NCBI GenBank assembly: GCA_035535315.1
Contig: DATLQD010000192.1
Span: 1 to 25,984 of the forward strand
Source: DASQGA01 sp035535315
GTDB lineage: Bacteria; Actinomycetota; Thermoleophilia; Gaiellales; Gaiellaceae
Direction: 5' to 3'
DNA: 25,984 bases
Shown: positions 22,558-25,984 of the stretch, one piece after another
Position numbering within the stretch: the first letter of the stretch is position 1
Layout of the letters: every line of letters starts with the position of its first letter
Made by a program: the position numbers and the translations under genes
Notes under the pieces: model-generated
The model's input: the letters and a program-made list of their open reading frames with translations, nothing else
What the model was told of the DNA's origin: nothing
Databases searched by the model: none

Positions 22558-23166
22558 CTACCCCTCCACGTCCAGCCCCGCACTCCATTCCTCGACCAGC
22601 TCCGCGTCGAACCCGCGCCGCGCGAGAACGGCCACCGCCTTGCGCACCGGCAGATCGACGACGAGCCGAGCGGCCCTGACCGGCTCACTCGCGAGATCAG
22701 CCAGTGCGCCCTCCACCGCTTCGCCCGAGATTCCAGCCTGGTGAAGCCGAGCAATGATCGCTGCGTTCCCCCAACCACGCTCCGCAAGGTTCGATGCACG
22801 CGTGCGCGCCAGCCGCTCGTCGTCGACGGCCCCGGCTCGCGCCAGCGTGTCGACGGCGGCGATGGCGTCCGCGGTCCGGACGCCGCGACTCACCAGACGC
22901 TCCTCCAATCGGTGCCGCGCCACGTCCCCCCGCGCCACCTGGCGCCCCGCGACACGGAGCGCTTCGGCGCTCCTGAGCTCGGTTCGAAAGCGTCGAAGTA
23001 GTGGCCGGTCGAGCAAAGCGCCACGCGCGAGCCCCGTTTTCACCACGACTTCGTCGGGCACGACTCGCCACGGGCTGCCGTCGACCTCGAGCGCGACCAA
23101 GCCCGGTCGAACCCGCCGCAACGCGGTCAGGCGTGGCTGCTCAGAATCGGCTTCGGGACCGCTCAC
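22558..23166 (-). CDS. recX: RecA regulator RecX
   Basis: This 202-residue protein has the RecX helical repeats: an N-terminal region (VALEVDGSPWRVVPDEVVVKTGL), then the conserved R..LE.RL..RG....AI...V..L...G.VDDERLA segment at about 85-120 and the AERGWGNAAIIARL.QAGI segment after it. RecX modulates RecA filaments. GTG 23166 lies 18 bp after the recA stop, the usual arrangement. The N-terminal half is longer than in the smallest family members, as in other actinobacteria. Confidence 0.92.
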   Translation of the reverse strand: MSGPEADSEQPRLTALRRVRPGLVALEVDGSPWRVVPDEVVVKTGLARGALLDRPLLRRFRTELRSAEALRVAGRQVARGDVARHRLEERLVSRGVRTADAIAAVDTLARAGAVDDERLARTRASNLAERGWGNAAIIARLHQAGISGEAVEGALADLASEPVRAARLVVDLPVRKAVAVLARRGFDAELVEEWSAGLDVEG

Positions 23167-23184
23167 ACGCTGGCCGGCTGGTCG

Positions 23185-24261
23185 TCAGGCGGGCGAGGCT
23201 ACCTCGGTCGCCGCTCCGTTCTTCGCAGCCGCCGCGGCAGCCTCCTCCGGGAGCGGCAGGAGCCGCGAGGACGCGAGCGCGTCGTCGCCCATCTCCGTCT
23301 GAATCGCACGCACGATTTGCTCGCCGACGTCCGGATGCTCACGCAGGAACGCCGTCGCGTTCTGGCGCCCCTGGCCGAGCCGCTCGTCTCCGTAGCTGAA
23401 GTACGAACCGGACTTCTGAACGATCTTCTTGTCCAGGGCGACCTCGAGAACCGTCCCCTCCCAGGAGATTCCCTCGCCGTAGATGATGTCGAATTCGGCC
23501 TGCTTGAAGGGAGGCGCGACCTTGTTCTTCACGACCTTCACCCGGACGCGGTTCCCGATCGCCTCGACCCCTTCCTTGAGCGTCTCTATACGTCGGATGT
23601 CGAGCCTGATCGACGAATAGAACTTGAGTGCCCGCCCGCCCGGGGTGGTCTCGGGGTTCCCGAACATGACACCGATCTTCTCGCGCAGCTGGTTCGTGAA
23701 GATGGCGACCGTGCCCGTCTGATTCAGCGTGCCCGCAAGTTTGCGGAGCGCCTGGCTCATGAGGCGGGCCTGGAGCCCTACGTGGCTGTCACCCATCTCA
23801 CCCTCGATCTCCGCTCTGGGCGTCAGTGCCGCCACGGAGTCCACCGCAACGACGTCCAAGGCGCCGCTCCGGATGAGGAGCTCGGCGATCTCGAGAGCCT
23901 GCTCGCCATTGTCCGGCTGCGAGACGAGGAGGTCGTCGATGTTGACACCGATCCTGCGAGCGTACTGCGGGTCCATCGCATGCTCTGCGTCGATGAATGC
24001 GCAGATGCCGCCCCGCCTCTGAGCCTCGGCAATCACGTGATAGACGAGTGTCGTCTTGCCCGAGGACTCAGGTCCGAAGATCTCAATTACACGGCCGCGG
24101 GGAAGCCCACCGATGCCGAGCGCGACGTCGAGTGAGAGCGAGCCCGTCGAGACCGAGGGGATGCTGACGTGAGCATGATCGTTCATCTTCATGACCGAGC
24201 CCTTGCCGTACTGCCGCTCGATCTGACTCAGTGCGGCGTCGAGTGACTGCTCGCGATCCAA
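23185..24261 (-). CDS. recA: Recombinase RecA
   Basis: This 358-residue RecA (from TTG 24261) catalyses homologous strand exchange and SOS co-protease activity. The Walker A motif GPESSGKTT is at about 63-71, Walker B-type VVAVDSVAAL around 137-146, and loop L2 includes FTNQLREKIGVMFGNPETTPGGRALKF-type sequence near 190-220. The C-terminus is acidic then Ala-rich. No intein is present. Two in-frame TTG codons compete. The one at 24270 abuts AGGAGG with no spacing. The one at 24261 has it nine nt upstream, so I prefer 24261; the longer form adds MNT. No SOS box is seen directly upstream, since thpR runs into recA. Confidence 0.97.
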   Translation of the reverse strand: MDREQSLDAALSQIERQYGKGSVMKMNDHAHVSIPSVSTGSLSLDVALGIGGLPRGRVIEIFGPESSGKTTLVYHVIAEAQRRGGICAFIDAEHAMDPQYARRIGVNIDDLLVSQPDNGEQALEIAELLIRSGALDVVAVDSVAALTPRAEIEGEMGDSHVGLQARLMSQALRKLAGTLNQTGTVAIFTNQLREKIGVMFGNPETTPGGRALKFYSSIRLDIRRIETLKEGVEAIGNRVRVKVVKNKVAPPFKQAEFDIIYGEGISWEGTVLEVALDKKIVQKSGSYFSYGDERLGQGRQNATAFLREHPDVGEQIVRAIQTEMGDDALASSRLLPLPEEAAAAAAKNGAATEVASPA

Positions 24262-24266
24262 CGTGT

Positions 24267-24809
24267 TCAACCTCCTAGGACAACCGATTCGACCATGACG
24301 TACTGCGCTCCGCCGGGCCGCAGCACCGAATGATAGAGAGCCGCTTCGGACGGACTGACCCCGCCGAGGTCGGGCGGAACGGGACCCAGCCGGGGTCGGG
24401 CCCGGAAGCGAAGCACAGTGAGATGGGCCAGCCAGGGACGTTTATCCGGTCGATACAGGCCGAGAGTCTCGAGGCGGGCCTGGAGCCCGACGGCGAGACC
24501 TGCAGCCCGGCCGCCCTCGTCCTCGAGGGTGAGCATCCCGACACTCCGGGTCTCGCGGTACTCCCCTGCCCGGAGCACGATCTGCTCCTCGACCCCGCGG
24601 GCTGCCTCGCTGAGCGAGCCGACGACTTCGTCGACGCGATCGGCAGGCGTGCTCCCCAGGAAAGCGAGGGTGATGTGCAGGTTCTCCGGGCCCATGAGGC
24701 GGGCCCCGGCGGCGTCGGAGAGCTCCTCCTCCTGCCAGCGAACGACGTTCTCGACGACGTCCGTCGGAAGGGGGAGCGCGCAGAAGAGGCGGACTCGCTC
24801 ATCGCCCAC
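24267..24809 (-). CDS. thpR: RNA 2',3'-cyclic phosphodiesterase (2H family, ThpR)
   Basis: This 180-residue 2H phosphoesterase has the two HxT/SxL motifs: HITL at 45-48 and HLTV at 129-132, at the usual spacing. The N-terminus RLFCALPLPTDVVENVV is typical of ThpR/LigT. The enzyme opens 2',3'-cyclic phosphates on RNA and can ligate half-tRNAs in vitro in relatives. GTG 24809 lies four bp after the cinA stop. The gene sits between cinA and recA, which are often direct neighbours. Confidence 0.92.
   Translation of the reverse strand: MGDERVRLFCALPLPTDVVENVVRWQEEELSDAAGARLMGPENLHITLAFLGSTPADRVDEVVGSLSEAARGVEEQIVLRAGEYRETRSVGMLTLEDEGGRAAGLAVGLQARLETLGLYRPDKRPWLAHLTVLRFRARPRLGPVPPDLGGVSPSEAALYHSVLRPGGAQYVMVESVVLGG
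24271..24276 (-). promoter_or_regulatory. Consensus Shine-Dalgarno AGGAGG deciding the recA start
   Basis: AGGAGG, inside the last codons of thpR, is nine nt from the TTG at 24261 and immediately next to the TTG at 24270. The spacing favours 24261. The overlap with thpR suggests coupled translation. Confidence 0.6.
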
Positions 24810-24813
24810 GACG

Positions 24814-25983
24814 CTAGTCGGCGAGAGTGCGCGTATGTGTGTCTGGCTGTGTCAGGACTCGCCGCAGAAGGTGCAGGACGCTCGCAGCCGACCGTGTCTG
24901 GACTGCTTCCCGGTCCCCTGGAAGCTCGAGCCGAAGCGCAGCCTTCCGATCCGACCCCTCGACGTGCAGGAAGACGAGTCCCACCGGCTTTTCCGGCGTC
25001 CCCCCATCGGGGCCCGCGACCCCGGTGACAGCGAGCGCTACGTCGGCATCGAGAGCCGCGCGCGCACCGCTTGCCATCGCGGCCGCGGTCTCAGCCGAGA
25101 CCGCCCCATATTCAGACAGGATCTCCTCCGGCACACCCAGGAGACGCCGCTTCGCGTCGTTCGAATAGGACACCGCACCGCCGACGAACACCTCGCTCGC
25201 GCCGGGTATCGCGGTGAGCCTCGCGCTCACAAGGCCCCCCGTGCACGACTCGGCCGTTGCCAGTGTGAGGCCGGCGTCCCGGCACTGATCGAGCACGATT
25301 GCTTCGACCGGCCGCTCGTCCTCCGCGAAGAGAGCATCCGCAAAGCGACTCCGAAGTTCGGCCTCCAGCGCGGCAGCCTGCGTCGAGCCGGACTCGCCGA
25401 CGAAGAGATCAACATGGATCTCGAGGTCGCGGGCGCACACCGTCGCCTCGACGCCCGCTCGCTCGCCGCCCATCTCGTCGAGCGCCCGCGCCACGGCCGA
25501 CTCGCTCGGTCCGAAGAAGCGCAGGATCCGGTGCTCGGCCGGCCGGACTCGGTCCAGAATGGCTTGCACCGGAGGGCTCGCGAGCGCGGCCGGCCAGAGC
25601 CTCTGAAGCTCCCCGGGAGGTCCCGGCAGCGCGACCGCAACGCCCCGCTCGTGCTCGAGAAGCACCGCCGGAGCGGTTCCCGCCAGGCCGAGCGAGACGG
25701 CTCCTTCTGGGAGCGTGGCCTGCTTGGCGATGCCGGCCGCAAAGTCTCCGAACGGTCTCCGGAGACGCGTCGCGACACCCCGAGAGACCGCCTCGATCTC
25801 CCGCTCGAGCCCGGCGTCCAGCACGAGGGCGCGGCCGGTGCCCCGGGCGAGCATCTCGATCGTCCGGTCGTCGTGCGTGGGCCCGAGGCCTCCGGAGAGG
25901 ATGCAGAGCTCGGCCTCCAGCCCCGCTCGAACGGCAGTCGCAAGCTCCTCGGGCCGGTCTCCGACGATGAGGACGCACGCCGG
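24814..25983 (-). CDS. cinA: CinA family protein (MoCF + nicotinamide-nucleotide amidase), 5'-truncated
   Basis: The frame is open to the right window edge; about 389 residues are visible and roughly the first 40-50 are missing. The N-terminal molybdopterin-binding-like (MoCF) domain is recognised by VLIVGDRPEELATAV and SGGLGPTHDDRTIE, followed by ALPGPPGELQRLW. The C-terminal PncC amidase domain has TLATAESCTGGLVSARLT, FVGGAVSYSNDAKRRLLGV and VTGVAGPDGGTPEKPVGLV. The protein is expected to deamidate nicotinamide mononucleotide, possibly also hydrolysing ADP-ribose through the first domain. It is the first visible gene of the recA block. Confidence 0.94.
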   Translation of the reverse strand, partial: PACVLIVGDRPEELATAVRAGLEAELCILSGGLGPTHDDRTIEMLARGTGRALVLDAGLEREIEAVSRGVATRLRRPFGDFAAGIAKQATLPEGAVSLGLAGTAPAVLLEHERGVAVALPGPPGELQRLWPAALASPPVQAILDRVRPAEHRILRFFGPSESAVARALDEMGGERAGVEATVCARDLEIHVDLFVGESGSTQAAALEAELRSRFADALFAEDERPVEAIVLDQCRDAGLTLATAESCTGGLVSARLTAIPGASEVFVGGAVSYSNDAKRRLLGVPEEILSEYGAVSAETAAAMASGARAALDADVALAVTGVAGPDGGTPEKPVGLVFLHVEGSDRKAALRLELPGDREAVQTRSAASVLHLLRRVLTQPDTHTRTLAD

Positions 25984-25984
25984 C

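Noticed and set aside
23185..24261. Intein in RecA
   Set aside because: The protein is of normal length with uninterrupted Walker A and loop regions.

Overview
The window is a G+C-rich, gene-dense stretch of bacterial chromosome with frequent GTG/TTG starts, few consensus promoters and many 4-base stop/start overlaps. The gene set (murT-gatD, a cinA-thpR-recA-recX-rny-miaB-miaA-dapF-dapL-hflX-dut string, two RpoD-like sigma factors, a PHP-type tyrosine phosphatase) fits a deep-branching high-GC actinobacterium. The combination with the WG-repeat subtilase and the DapL-type aminotransferase makes me favour Thermoleophilia (Gaiellales/Solirubrobacterales-like). That placement is inference. I see no tRNA, rRNA, IS element, CRISPR array or prophage gene.

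Layout. Bases 1-760 are the 3' end of a TolB-like beta-propeller gene. Bases 1046-5322 hold single genes that alternate strand: a sigma-70 factor (+), a PHP phosphatase (-), a cupin (+), a second RpoD-like sigma factor (-) and a stand-alone class II glutamine amidotransferase (+). Three convergent gene pairs here end within 7 bp of each other or overlap. Bases 5330-11934 hold four minus-strand genes: a secreted subtilisin-like protease with a long AWGS tail, a 402-bp non-coding region rich in inverted repeats, a large GGDEF + HD-GYP membrane protein, a sulfotransferase, and a small protein made of homing-endonuclease-associated repeats with no nuclease. Bases 12083-14196 carry murT-gatD (+), the lipid II amidation pair. 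Bases 14293-25983 are one long minus-strand block read from cinA towards a Nudix hydrolase.

How the genes work together. In the minus block, CinA/ThpR/RecA/RecX are nucleotide salvage, RNA processing and recombination functions; RNase Y starts mRNA decay; MiaA and MiaB are consecutive enzymes for ms2i6A37 in tRNA; DapL and DapF are consecutive steps to meso-diaminopimelate; HflX rescues ribosomes; Dut and the Nudix enzyme sanitise nucleotides. MurT-GatD and DapL-DapF both feed peptidoglycan.

Points most worth a second look: DapF has serine at both catalytic cysteine positions (S71, S200). The subtilase ends in about 18 WG-centred tetrapeptides and carries two related LWGKG motifs before its signal segment. 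The GGDEF/HD-GYP protein appears to contain two copies of the same membrane sensor module and has a CPRC motif in its HD-GYP domain. The DNA upstream of it could form a multi-hairpin leader. I could not confirm any wholly new system; these are candidates.
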